The notes under the pieces were generated by a model that had not been told where the DNA came from, did no database searches, and saw nothing but the letters and a program-made list of their open reading frames with translations. This document shows, in pieces, positions 8,127 to 16,684 of a DNA stretch of 64,000 nucleotides; position 1 is the stretch's first letter; every line of letters begins with the position of its first letter. The stretch comes from Microtetraspora niveoalba (GTDB taxonomy: Bacteria > Actinomycetota > Actinomycetes > Streptosporangiales > Streptosporangiaceae), in contig NZ_BBYM01000030.1 in the NCBI RefSeq assembly GCF_001570405.1, forward strand, positions 60,847-124,846. Direction: 5' to 3'. Both the position numbers and the translations under genes were made by a program.

Positions 8127-8531
8127 TCAGGGGATCACCACGTAAGGGCTGTAGAAGTACCCCCCATTGGTCAGGTCGCTCATTCGCACCCGGCAAGACC
8201 CCTGGTTGCCGACCGAGAAGACGAAACTTCTTCTCTGACCTGCCGAGATGGAGAAGGCGCCGTTATCGTCTTTCTGGAAACCATTGATGCACATCAGGCG
8301 GAACCGCACGGTGATCGTGGAACCCGAGTGCTTGGCGTAGGCCGCGTCGTAACCGGCGGGAGAGCCGGAAATGCCGGTCGCGCACAGGTCACCGTTCGTG
8401 AGATAGCTGCACTTCGTCGGGCCGAAACCGGCTGCGCCGGCCTGGGCCGCGGACGCGGAGAAGGTGGTCAGCGGCACCGCGGCGCACACTGCCGCGATCG
8501 CAATGGCACTGATTCGACGACGAGTGATCAT
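8127..8531 (-). CDS. Small secreted protein of unknown function
   Basis: The 134-residue product has a clear signal peptide (MITRRRISAIAIAAVCAAVP, cleavage near ASAAQA at about 30). A compact mature domain follows with three cysteines visible (CSYL, DLCAT, CINGF) and a fourth in SCRVR, so two disulfides are possible. The ATG at 8531 is preceded by GAAAGG. I do not recognise the family. It resembles the many small exported beta-rich proteins of actinomycetes. The gene is divergent from the AraC-type regulator. Confidence 0.75.
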   Translation of the reverse strand: MITRRRISAIAIAAVCAAVPLTTFSASAAQAGAAGFGPTKCSYLTNGDLCATGISGSPAGYDAAYAKHSGSTITVRFRLMCINGFQKDDNGAFSISAGQRRSFVFSVGNQGSCRVRMSDLTNGGYFYSPYVVIP

Positions 8532-8805
8532 TCGTGGAACCTTTCTCAGATGGACCGCGGGTGTGCGGGACCTAGGTGATGATCACCGCCTGGCTGGGAT
8601 CTTGAGAACCTGTAAGGTTCCAGGGTGCTGCCAGGGAACATGCTGTGAACGCCTCGGCCGCGGCGTTATCGGGCGCGCGGCCGACCCGGCCCTGTCACAC
8701 GGTTTTTCATCGCAGGAGTGGGCGTCTGGCTGATATCGGTGGACGTGGAAGATCGTCCCGGGTATATCCGCGGAAGGGCGTCGAAAGGCGAACGGAGCCA
8801 CTCTG

Positions 8806-9507
8806 ATGGGCTTGGAGATCGAGAGCCGCCCGTCCGACTCGCCGTACGTCGAACGGGTGTGGCGGAGCAGCAGCTCCGGCGTCGCGCAGATGACGTCGAT
8901 CGCGATGGCCCACTGGGATCTGGTCTTCTGGGAGCATCGCGGCCGGGTGAACGTGGCTGTTCAGGGACCGGAGTCGAGGGCGAGCCAGGCGCACGTTCCC
9001 GATGGCGCCACGTTCTTCGGGATCGTCTTCTCCCTCGGCACGTCGATGCCTCATCTTCCGGTCAATCAGCTCGTCGACGGTTCCGCGGAGATTCCCGACG
9101 CGACACGCAGGTCGTTCTGGCTGAAGGGCTCCGCGTGGCGGCTTCCCGACTACGACAACGCCGAGGCGTTCGTACGGCGGATGGTGCGTGAGGATGTTCT
9201 GGTCCGCGACCCGATCGTGGACGCGGTGCTCGGCGGGGCGCGGCCGGACGTGTCAGAACGCACTGTTCAGCGGCGCTTCCTGGCGGCGACCGGACTCACC
9301 CGGGGCGCGGTCCGGCAGATCGATCGTGCCAGGCAGGCGGCGGCCCTGATCCAGGAGGGTGTGCCGACGCACGACGTGATCCACAGGCTCGGATATTTCG
9401 ACCAGCCGCACCTGGCGCGGTCGTTGTCCCGGTACATCGGGCGAACCGCCACGCAGCTGGCGGATCGGGATCGGCCGGAGCCGCTGTCGCTTCTGTACAA
9501 GACCTGA
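8806..9507 (+). CDS. AraC-family transcriptional regulator
   Basis: The 233-residue protein has an N-terminal sensing region of unknown ligand (about 1-130) and a C-terminal AraC-type double helix-turn-helix (about 145-225). Visible signatures are SERTVQRRFLAATGLTRGAV for the first helix-turn-helix and the family pattern DVIHRLGYFDQPHLARSL for the second. The ATG at 8806 has GGAG nine bases upstream. The RibD-C reductase gene begins 65 bp downstream on the same strand and may be its target or operon partner. Confidence 0.88.
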   Translation: MGLEIESRPSDSPYVERVWRSSSSGVAQMTSIAMAHWDLVFWEHRGRVNVAVQGPESRASQAHVPDGATFFGIVFSLGTSMPHLPVNQLVDGSAEIPDATRRSFWLKGSAWRLPDYDNAEAFVRRMVREDVLVRDPIVDAVLGGARPDVSERTVQRRFLAATGLTRGAVRQIDRARQAAALIQEGVPTHDVIHRLGYFDQPHLARSLSRYIGRTATQLADRDRPEPLSLLYKT

Positions 9508-9572
9508 GCGCCGGGCCCCGCCTAACCTCGCAGTCGCGGAAACCGGAACCCAGACGATTCAGGAGCACAGCG

Positions 9573-10118
9573 GTGGCCAAGATTATCTCGAGCTTCTTCA
9601 TCTCGCTCGACGGCGTGGTCGAGTCGCCGGACAAGTGGCACTTCCCGTACTGGAACGACGAGATGGGCGCTTTCGTCGGGGCGGGCATGCAGAGCGCCGG
9701 CGCGTTCCTGATGGGCCGCAAGCTGTACGAGGAGTGGTCCGCGTACTGGACGACGACGGACAACGACCAGGACGCGGCCATGGCCCTCAACAATGCCCGG
9801 AAGTACGTCGTCTCGAGCACGCTGGAGAAGGCGGACTGGGACAACACCACCGTGATCTCCGGTGACGTCGCGGCGGGGCTGCGCGCACTGAAGAAGGAGA
9901 TCGACGGCGACATCCAGATGAGCGGCTCAGCGACGACCGTGCGGTGGCTCCTCGCCAACGGACTGCTCGACGAGCTGAACCTGCTCGTCCACCCGATCGT
10001 CGTCGGTCGTGGTCAGCGGCTGTTCGAGGACACCCCGACCCACCCGCTGAAGCTGGTCAGGTCCGAGACGTACCAGACCGGCGTGCTCAACCTGGGCTAC
10101 GTGCCGGACGTGGCCTGA
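9573..10118 (+). CDS. Dihydrofolate-reductase-like (RibD C-terminal domain) protein
   Basis: This is a single-domain 181-residue protein of the RibD-C/DHFR-like fold. It starts KIISSFFISLDGVVESP and contains LMGRKLYEEW, the nucleotide-site region KYVVSSTLE, and QMSGSATTVRWLL. These features suggest an NADPH-dependent reductase, but the stand-alone family has no assigned substrate. The GTG at 9573 follows an AGGAG ribosome-binding site. A second paralogue lies at 49470. Confidence 0.85.
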   Translation: MAKIISSFFISLDGVVESPDKWHFPYWNDEMGAFVGAGMQSAGAFLMGRKLYEEWSAYWTTTDNDQDAAMALNNARKYVVSSTLEKADWDNTTVISGDVAAGLRALKKEIDGDIQMSGSATTVRWLLANGLLDELNLLVHPIVVGRGQRLFEDTPTHPLKLVRSETYQTGVLNLGYVPDVA

Positions 10119-10313
10119 CTCGCTCGGCCGAAGTGGGCGGATGACAGGAGCGCGGCGCCGCATCGCCCTGCTGTCCGCCCGGTGCTGTGCCATGGCCGCC
10201 ACCGCACCGATCGGGTCGCCATCCAGCGATCCAGATCAACGCCCTTGCGGACCGATCACCTGAAATGGGATGGTGTCGGCCATGATCGAGAGAATCGAGT
10301 CCCCCATCCAGCG

Positions 10314-12134
10314 GTGAACGTGGCCGACGAGCGCTGGGCGCTCGACCACCGCCCCTCCCTGTTCGACCACGCGTCCCGTCTCCAAGAGCTGACGCCTGAC
10401 CACCCGCTTCCCGACGGCGGCCGTCCCTACCCCGACGAGGTCGCCGACCACGTTCGGCGGGGTGACACCGCCCCTCTGGGCGAGAACAGAACTGCGCTGC
10501 TCGCCGCGCTGGAAGCGTTCTTCTCCGCCCCCGATCGGTCCGTCCGAGCACTGCACGACCGCATCAGCGCACTACGGATGCCCTTTTGGGCGATCAGGCC
10601 GAAGGCGCTGGACGACCTGCCGTGGCTCCATCCGGATCCGGCCCGCGAGACGGGCCTCTGGCTGGCGCGTCACGCCACCGACCGTCTGCCGGCGATGGTC
10701 GGCCTGTGCCTGCTGGCAGGGAGAGCCCGCCCGGAGGACATCCCGCTCATCCGAACCCTCGGCCTGCTGCACTGCTTCGGCTCCACGGCCATGAACGTGC
10801 TGGAGACGATCCCTGGCGCGGCAGGCACGCTGATATGGCTGGCGGAGCGGTCGACGGGCCGCCCCCGTAGCCAGGCCGTCGCCGCCATGTGCCGGCTGGG
10901 CGACCCCGCGACCTTCCCCTGGCTGCTCCGTAGAGCCATCGACGATCGCGGCATGACCGGCGGCTACGCCCGCCGGGTCGCCGAGACCGTGTCCCTGGCG
11001 GACACGCTCGAAAGCGGCGACCCCGACGACGAGATCATCGTCCACACGGGCAGGCTCCTGCGGGCGCTGCTCTCCTCCCGTGGCTATTCCGTCCAACTGC
11101 ACGAGTACGCCGACTGTTGCCGAGCCGTCGCCGGCTTCGCCGTACGGGCCGAGAACGCGAGCCCGGCGCTGGACCTGCTGGCCGCGGCCATCACCCTGGC
11201 CGAGGATCTGCGTACCGGCCACGCCGCCTGTCTCCCCTGGCCACCCGGCGAACGCGCGGCCACGCTTGAGCGGCTGGAACGGCTGGTCGCCTCCCCGCGC
11301 TGGGCGCGGTCTCTTGTGGAAGCGTCGTCCTCACCCGACCAGACGACCCGGTGGCGGGCGGGCTGGGCGGCGAAGGCCATGCGCGACGTGCCCCCCGCCC
11401 CTGTACGGCCGGGCACAGGAGGGCTCAACCGGCTCACCGTCCGGGTCGTCGTCCCCGACCCCGTCCTGGACGAGCGGGTCGAGACCCGGCTGCTGGTGGA
11501 CGGGCGGCCCGTCATCGCCGAGGCCTTCCGCAAAGGGGCGCCGTTCGGGCCGGAGCACCTGCTCGGTGCTCTGCGAGCCACGGACGAGCCGCGTGAAGTG
11601 CGGCTGGCCGAGGCGTACTGCACCGAATTCTGCTGCGGAGCTCTCTATGTCACGATCGCCCGAGACGGGGACACCGTCGCCTGGCGCGACTGGCGCGGCT
11701 CCAGGGATGACACCACGCCGCAGCCCTTCCACTTCCAGGCGGAGGAGTACGACGAAACGGTCGCCCAGGCCATACACGACCACAGATGGGAGTGGACCGC
11801 CCGCAGCCTGGCGCGCGAGCTCAACAGGATCCTGCTGGAGGATCCCGGCCTGCTCACCACCTGGCAGTGCGAAATCGGTGGGGTGTTCGCGCGGGCCGAT
11901 GAGCGGGACACGGTCAGGATGACCTTCTGGCATCCGGGCCGTCCTTCCAGCCTGGGACACGACGATCCGTGGCTCCAGTTCGAATGGGTCATCGCGGTCG
12001 ACGACACCGATCCCGGTGACCAGGCCGGGCGGCTGGCCGATCAGCTCCGCCGCGTCGATCCCAAGACCCATGCCGAGGTCGTCGGCGGCTGCCAAGACCA
12101 TGCCGACCGCCTCGGCTTCCCCTGGAAACACTGA
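10314..12134 (+). CDS. Large conserved-looking protein of unknown function
   Basis: The likely product has about 606 residues if GTG 10314 is used (an earlier GTG at 10182 extends the frame by 44 less protein-like codons). The N-terminal half (about 60-330) is helical with alternating Leu/Ala patterns like HEAT-type repeats (MVGLCLLAGRARPEDIPLIR, AVAAMCRLGDPATFPWLLR). The C-terminal half (about 380-606) is a beta-rich domain with a CTEFCCG cysteine cluster. No signal peptide or membrane span is visible. I do not recognise a function. A strong hairpin terminator follows. Confidence 0.75.
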   Translation: MNVADERWALDHRPSLFDHASRLQELTPDHPLPDGGRPYPDEVADHVRRGDTAPLGENRTALLAALEAFFSAPDRSVRALHDRISALRMPFWAIRPKALDDLPWLHPDPARETGLWLARHATDRLPAMVGLCLLAGRARPEDIPLIRTLGLLHCFGSTAMNVLETIPGAAGTLIWLAERSTGRPRSQAVAAMCRLGDPATFPWLLRRAIDDRGMTGGYARRVAETVSLADTLESGDPDDEIIVHTGRLLRALLSSRGYSVQLHEYADCCRAVAGFAVRAENASPALDLLAAAITLAEDLRTGHAACLPWPPGERAATLERLERLVASPRWARSLVEASSSPDQTTRWRAGWAAKAMRDVPPAPVRPGTGGLNRLTVRVVVPDPVLDERVETRLLVDGRPVIAEAFRKGAPFGPEHLLGALRATDEPREVRLAEAYCTEFCCGALYVTIARDGDTVAWRDWRGSRDDTTPQPFHFQAEEYDETVAQAIHDHRWEWTARSLARELNRILLEDPGLLTTWQCEIGGVFARADERDTVRMTFWHPGRPSSLGHDDPWLQFEWVIAVDDTDPGDQAGRLADQLRRVDPKTHAEVVGGCQDHADRLGFPWKH

Positions 12135-12140
12135 CCAGCG

Positions 12141-12189
12141 GTCCGGCGGGCCCGGTCCGGCTTCCACGGACGAACCGGGGCCGCCGGAC
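12141..12189 (+). terminator. Rho-independent-like hairpin after the unknown protein gene
   Basis: The arm GTCCGGCGGGCCCGGTCC (from 12141) pairs with the arm GAACCGGGGCCGCCGGAC (ending 12189) with one or two mismatches. The stem begins seven bases after the stop codon at 12134. No T-tract follows, as is usual in high-GC actinomycetes. Confidence 0.7.
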
Positions 12190-12395
12190 GGGCGTCGCGA
12201 CGGTGACGGTCAGTTCTCGCCGGCGCTCCGGAACCCGCGGCCCCCGTAACACCGCGGTTGACAGATAAGGTGCTGACGCGTCTCTTCCGGTGCTCCCGGG
12301 CCGCCGCAATCAGGTGCTATGCACAATCCCCGAAAGCTCGGGACGCCGACCGTTTAGTCTGAAGATCCGCTGAGTTCGGGGGATCTGGGGGTTGA

Positions 12396-14696
12396 GTGGA
12401 CGGGCTGACGTCAGCGCAAGTGGCCGTGTCCAAACGCAACGACGTACCGCGCAGGTCGAGCAGGTCTTTCGGCGCGATCGTCAGAGCCAACGTCCTCACG
12501 CTGTTCAACCTGGTGATCGCCGTCCTGTGGCTGCTCATCATGATCTTCGGCGAGTGGCAGGACGGGCTGTTCGGCCTGGTCATCGTGGCCAACTCGCTGA
12601 TCGGGATCGTGCAGGAACTGCGCGCCAAACGCACCCTCGACCGCCTGGCCGTGGTCAACGAGGCTTCCGTCAGAGTGCGCAGGGACGGCGTGGAGCAGGA
12701 GATCGCGCCACGCGACGTCGTGCTCGGCGATCTCATCCTCGTCGGCTCCGGTGACCGGATGCTGGTCGACGGCGAGGTCGTGGCCTCCGAGGGGCTGGAG
12801 GTCGACGAGTCGCTGCTGAACGGCGAGGCCGATCCCGTTCACAAGGAGCCGGGCGACACGGTGCTTTCGGGCAGCTTCGTCGTCGCGGGCTCGGGCGCGT
12901 TCACCGCCACGAAGGTCGGCGAGGACGCCTACGCCGCGCGCCTGACCGCCGCGGCGAGCAAGTTCGCCCTGGCCCGCTCCGAGTTGCGCGACGGCGTCGC
13001 GCGCTTCATCAAGTACATCACCTGGCTGGTCGTCCCGATCGGCGCGTTGCTGATCTACAGCCAGGTCGGCCGGCACGCGGACTTCGGCACCGCCATCACC
13101 GGCGCCGTGGCCGGCATCGTCACCATGATCCCCGAAGGCCTGGTGCTGATGACCAGCATCGCCTTCGCGGTCGGCGTCGTACGCCTGGGACGTCGCAAGT
13201 GCCTGGTGCAGGAGCTCCCCGCGATCGAGGGCCTGGCCAGGGTGGATGTCCTGTGCCTGGACAAGACCGGCACCCTCACGGCGGGCGGGATGGACCTCGG
13301 CGAGGTGCTGCCGCTGCGCGAGGGCGAGCCGGTCGAGGACGCCCTCGCCGCCCTGGCCAACGCCGACCCGCGCCCCAACCCCACGGCTCAGGCCATCCGG
13401 GCCCGCTACCCGTCCGCACCGCCCGGCTGGACGGCCGGGCGGCGGGTGCCGTTCTCCTCCGCCCGCAAGTGGAGCGGCGCGGACTTCGACCACCACGGGG
13501 CGTGGATGCTCGGCGCTCCGGACGTCCTCATCGACCCGGGCAGCCCCGCGTACGCCGAGGCGAGCGCCCTCGCCTCCACCGGCGCCCGTGTGCTCGCGCT
13601 CTGTCGCGCCCCCGGCCTCGACGGGCAGGCAGGGGAGCCCGTCGCGCTCGTCACGCTCTTGCAGCGTCTGCGCCCCGACGCCCGGGAGACCCTGGCGTAC
13701 TTCGCCAAGCAGGGTGTCACCGTCAAGGTCATCTCCGGCGACAACCCGCGTGCCGTCTCCGCCATCGCCACGTCCCTCGGCATCCCCGGGGGTGACAAGG
13801 CCGTCGACTCACGCACCCTCCCGGAGGACGATCCAGACAAGATCGCCGAGATCCTCGACGCCAACACCGTCTTCGGGCGGGTCACCCCGCACCAGAAGCG
13901 GATGTTCGTCGGCGCGCTCCAGTCGCGCGGCCACGTGGTGGCGATGACCGGCGACGGCGTCAACGACGTGCTCGCGCTCAAGGACGCCGACCTCGGCATC
14001 GCGATGGGCGCGGGCAGCCCGGCGACCAAGGCGGTCGCCCAGGTGGTCCTCCTGGAGAACCGCTTCGCCACACTCCCCTATCTGGTGGGCGAAGGGCGCA
14101 GAGTCCTGGCCAACATCGAGCGCGTCTCCAACCTCTTCCTCACCAAGACCTTCTACGCGATCACGCTGTCGCTGCTCACCGGTGTGATCGGGCTGGCCTT
14201 CCCCTTCGCGCCGCGGCACTCCACCCTGGTCAACGCGCTCACCATCGGCGTCCCCGCCTTCTTCCTCGCGCTGGCGCCCACCCTTCAGCGGGCCGAGCCG
14301 GGGTTCGTGCCCAGGGTGCTGCGTTTCGCCGTACCGGCCGGGGTCGCGTGCGCGGCCGCGGTGCTCCTGTCCTTCTGGGCCGCGCACATCCCCGACTCCA
14401 CCCTGGAGCAGGACCGCACCTCCGCCGTCATCACCCTGTTCCTGGTCACCTGGTGGGTGCTCGTGCTGGTCGTACGTCCCGTGACCGCCTGGCGGATCGG
14501 GCTCGTCGCGGCCATGGCGGGGCTTTTCGTGCTCGCGCTCGCCCTCCCCCTCGTCCAGGTCTTCTTCGCCTTCGACCCCGGCGACCTCTACGACAACCTG
14601 ATCGCCGTGGGCATCGCCGCCGTCGGGGCCGCGGTCATCAGCCTCGCCGTCAAACTCGCGGGGCATCGGGGGCACGCCGATCTCAGCAGGCGATGA
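12396..14696 (+). CDS. ctpE: CtpE-type cation-transporting P-type ATPase
   Basis: The 766-residue ATPase closely resembles mycobacterial CtpE along its length. The actuator loop has LLNGEADPV (about 139-147; Asn replaces the usual Thr of TGE). The membrane motif IPEGLVLM is near 245, the phosphorylation site CLDKTGTLT has Asp289, and the hinge MTGDGVNDV is near 517. About ten membrane spans are seen (two pairs early, six at the end). CtpE in Mycobacterium has been linked to Ca2+ uptake at the plasma membrane; ion identity here is by analogy. The GTG start at 12396 follows a G-rich stretch. It is monocistronic, convergent with the next gene. Confidence 0.9.
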   Translation: MDGLTSAQVAVSKRNDVPRRSSRSFGAIVRANVLTLFNLVIAVLWLLIMIFGEWQDGLFGLVIVANSLIGIVQELRAKRTLDRLAVVNEASVRVRRDGVEQEIAPRDVVLGDLILVGSGDRMLVDGEVVASEGLEVDESLLNGEADPVHKEPGDTVLSGSFVVAGSGAFTATKVGEDAYAARLTAAASKFALARSELRDGVARFIKYITWLVVPIGALLIYSQVGRHADFGTAITGAVAGIVTMIPEGLVLMTSIAFAVGVVRLGRRKCLVQELPAIEGLARVDVLCLDKTGTLTAGGMDLGEVLPLREGEPVEDALAALANADPRPNPTAQAIRARYPSAPPGWTAGRRVPFSSARKWSGADFDHHGAWMLGAPDVLIDPGSPAYAEASALASTGARVLALCRAPGLDGQAGEPVALVTLLQRLRPDARETLAYFAKQGVTVKVISGDNPRAVSAIATSLGIPGGDKAVDSRTLPEDDPDKIAEILDANTVFGRVTPHQKRMFVGALQSRGHVVAMTGDGVNDVLALKDADLGIAMGAGSPATKAVAQVVLLENRFATLPYLVGEGRRVLANIERVSNLFLTKTFYAITLSLLTGVIGLAFPFAPRHSTLVNALTIGVPAFFLALAPTLQRAEPGFVPRVLRFAVPAGVACAAAVLLSFWAAHIPDSTLEQDRTSAVITLFLVTWWVLVLVVRPVTAWRIGLVAAMAGLFVLALALPLVQVFFAFDPGDLYDNLIAVGIAAVGAAVISLAVKLAGHRGHADLSRR

Positions 14697-14795
14697 CCGG
14701 TTCCTCCGCCCAGAGCGAGTTCGACGGCGAACAGCCGGTTGCGGCGATCAGGGCACCGGCCGCGGGTGACCGGCCGCGCCAGAGGAACGCGGGTG

Positions 14796-15647
14796 TCAAC
14801 GTACGGGCGCCAGGGCCGGGGTCACGGTCGGCGGCTCGGGGAGCTCCGTCGGCAGGTCGTTCTCGTCGATGACCTCGTCGGCGGGCGGGGCGTCGATGAC
14901 CAGGGGGGTTCCCCAGTCGGTGTAGCGCGTGTCGATCCACATGACCATCGCCGACTTCCCTTCGCCCATGGCGTCGGTGGTGATCAGGCGCGTGGGCAGA
15001 CCGGCGCGGTCGGCCCAGAGCCGCCAGGAGATCTTCCCCTTGCTCTTCTCATCCGTGGTCCTGCCCGAGAACCGGTCGATGTGCGGGCTCCTGGAGGCCT
15101 TGCTCAGCTCCCGGTAGCTGATGGTGCCCCGGTAAAGGAACCCGCCGGAGACGCGTTCGGTCGTCGACCGCTTCAGCACGGCCTTCATCACGGACTGGTC
15201 GTACACGTTGATCGGCTGGAGGCTGCCGGTCGGGGCGATGTACCGGATGAATCCTCCCGAGCTGGTTCTCCGGATCCACGTCTTTCCGTCGGGAACCGGC
15301 CCGCGATACTGGCCACGGTCGAAGTACACGTCCTTGCCGACGCGGATCACCCGGTGGGACTCCGGCTTCCCGGCTCCCCCCTTAGGGACGTCGCGCCAGG
15401 TGAAATCGGTGGCCGCCGCCCCCGACGGGCCGAGTCGCACGGCGGCTCTGATCCGGAACGCGTCCTCGGACTTCTTGCCGGAGATCAGCCGCACGGTCTC
15501 AGCCGTACGGACGCCGTGCTCGTTCCGGAGCTGCCGCTTGATCGCGTTCGCCGGGTCGGGCGGACCCGCCTGCGCGGCGGCGGGACTCGCGGCGACCGGC
15601 ACGGACACGGCCAGTACGGCGGCCGCCAGAGCTACCCATCGTCTCAT
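14796..15647 (-). CDS. Secreted protein, LolA/LppX-like in outline
   Basis: The ATG at 15647 has AAGGA nine bases upstream. The 283-residue product has a signal peptide (about 1-25, ending SPAAAQA) without a lipobox cysteine. The mature part alternates beta-like strands (VIRVGKDVYFDRGQYRGP, KISWRLWADRAGLPTRLI), recalling the LolA/LppX fold, but similarity is only by pattern. It probably stays outside the membrane or in the wall. Its gene follows the short cytochrome b gene on the same strand with a 53-bp gap. Confidence 0.7.
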   Translation of the reverse strand: MRRWVALAAAVLAVSVPVAASPAAAQAGPPDPANAIKRQLRNEHGVRTAETVRLISGKKSEDAFRIRAAVRLGPSGAAATDFTWRDVPKGGAGKPESHRVIRVGKDVYFDRGQYRGPVPDGKTWIRRTSSGGFIRYIAPTGSLQPINVYDQSVMKAVLKRSTTERVSGGFLYRGTISYRELSKASRSPHIDRFSGRTTDEKSKGKISWRLWADRAGLPTRLITTDAMGEGKSAMVMWIDTRYTDWGTPLVIDAPPADEVIDENDLPTELPEPPTVTPALAPVR

Positions 15648-15700
15648 AGGGCATTCGTCCTTGTTCTTGTGGTCTTTCTGGAGGACTGCGGCATAGCGGG

Positions 15701-16243
15701 TCAAAGACAGAAGAACGCCAGAACGGTGAGGCCGACGCTCAGCATCACGAAACGAAGGCTTCTGGGGTTCCTGGCGGCCTCCCGCCGCGAGGAGATCACC
15801 AGCAGGACGCCCACGGCCACGGCGGCCAGCAGGTGCAGGCCGTACCACCAGGGAACGGGCACCTTCGCCAGGGCGGTCCCGGACAGCAGGTCGTCGACGG
15901 CTCCGTAGCCGGCGAGCATGCCCAGCGCGCCCAGGCCGAGCACCGCGACCGCGTACCGGAACCGGCCGAGCAGCGCCCAGACGACGGTCCCCATGACGAG
16001 CATGACGGAGAGGCCGTGGTGAAGCTGCCGCATGAACAGGCCGCCGCGAACGTCGAAGCCGATCTTCAGGATCGAGGCGTAGGCGGCGCTCATCGGGGTG
16101 CCCCGGAGTGGCTCGTAGGCGCCGTCGTAGGCGACCACCTCACCGCTCGGGGTGTAGAAGAACGCCAGCACACCGCCGGAGAGCAGGACGGCCAGAAAAC
16201 ACAGGAGCAGCATCTCGCCGACTAGCTGCCTCACCCGCTCCAT
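15701..16243 (-). CDS. Short QcrB-like cytochrome b, one haem-ligand pair only
   Basis: The 180-residue, roughly five-span protein matches the N-terminal half of actinobacterial QcrB: GEMLLLCF, YEPLRGTPMSAAY, FDVRGGLFMRQLHH (64-76) and GYGAVDDLLSGTAL (112-124). In cytochrome b, helices B and D each give two haem ligands. Here the first of each remains (His75 and His137), while the second positions are Trp89 and Ser151/152. The low-potential (bL-type) site could therefore bind haem, but the second site should not. The C-terminal quinol region (PEWY part) is absent. No Rieske or cytochrome c partner is nearby. The role is unknown. Confidence 0.75.
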   Translation of the reverse strand: MERVRQLVGEMLLLCFLAVLLSGGVLAFFYTPSGEVVAYDGAYEPLRGTPMSAAYASILKIGFDVRGGLFMRQLHHGLSVMLVMGTVVWALLGRFRYAVAVLGLGALGMLAGYGAVDDLLSGTALAKVPVPWWYGLHLLAAVAVGVLLVISSRREAARNPRSLRFVMLSVGLTVLAFFCL

Positions 16244-16339
16244 TCGGCATATTTCACCACAAGGCGCGGACGCCGCTCGGGCTTTCGATCACTTTGGCTT
16301 ACAGCCCTTTCCCTGCGGATCGGGCTTCATGGGCGGCGA

Positions 16340-16680
16340 CCTTCTCGCGGCGAGCACCGCCTCGCGTCTGCCGTTTACGTCCTGACCTGCATTGTCATCG
16401 CGCAGAGGCCGTACGCCGGATTGTTGTCCGGGGCCGGGTTCGTGCTCATGATGGCGGGCCTCGGGTCCGCCCGGGGGATCCCCGCGCCCGGGGTCGGCGT
16501 GCTCGCCGTACAGCTCGGCGTCTTCACTCTCACGCTGAGCGGCGTCCACGATGGTGGACTTCGCGGTGACCCAGTGGGAGACGCGGAGGGACTCCGAACG
16601 GCCGGCGACCGAGCGCGAACGCGAACGGCTGTCCCGCGACCTGCACGACCTCGTCGGCCGCGACCTGGTCGCCCTCGCGG
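16340..16680 (+). pseudogene. Broken NarL-type sensor histidine kinase
   Basis: Two frames together resemble the middle of a HisKA_3 sensor kinase. A membrane-region frame runs to about 16555 (VYVLTCIVIAQRPYAGLLSG, then GVGVLAVQLGVFTLTLSG). After a shift it continues from 16551 as ETRRDSERPATERERERLS and then RDLHDLVGRDLVALA. The last part is the H-box (RDLHDLVG). The ATPase domain is missing, since the methyltransferase gene occupies the following bases on the other strand. The N-terminus is not recognisable. It is best read as a decayed two-component kinase. Confidence 0.55.
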
Positions 16681-16684
16681 CCGG

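Noticed and set aside
12258..12263. TTGACA upstream of ctpE as a -35 box
   Set aside because: No acceptable -10 at 16-19 bp spacing, so a promoter was not annotated.
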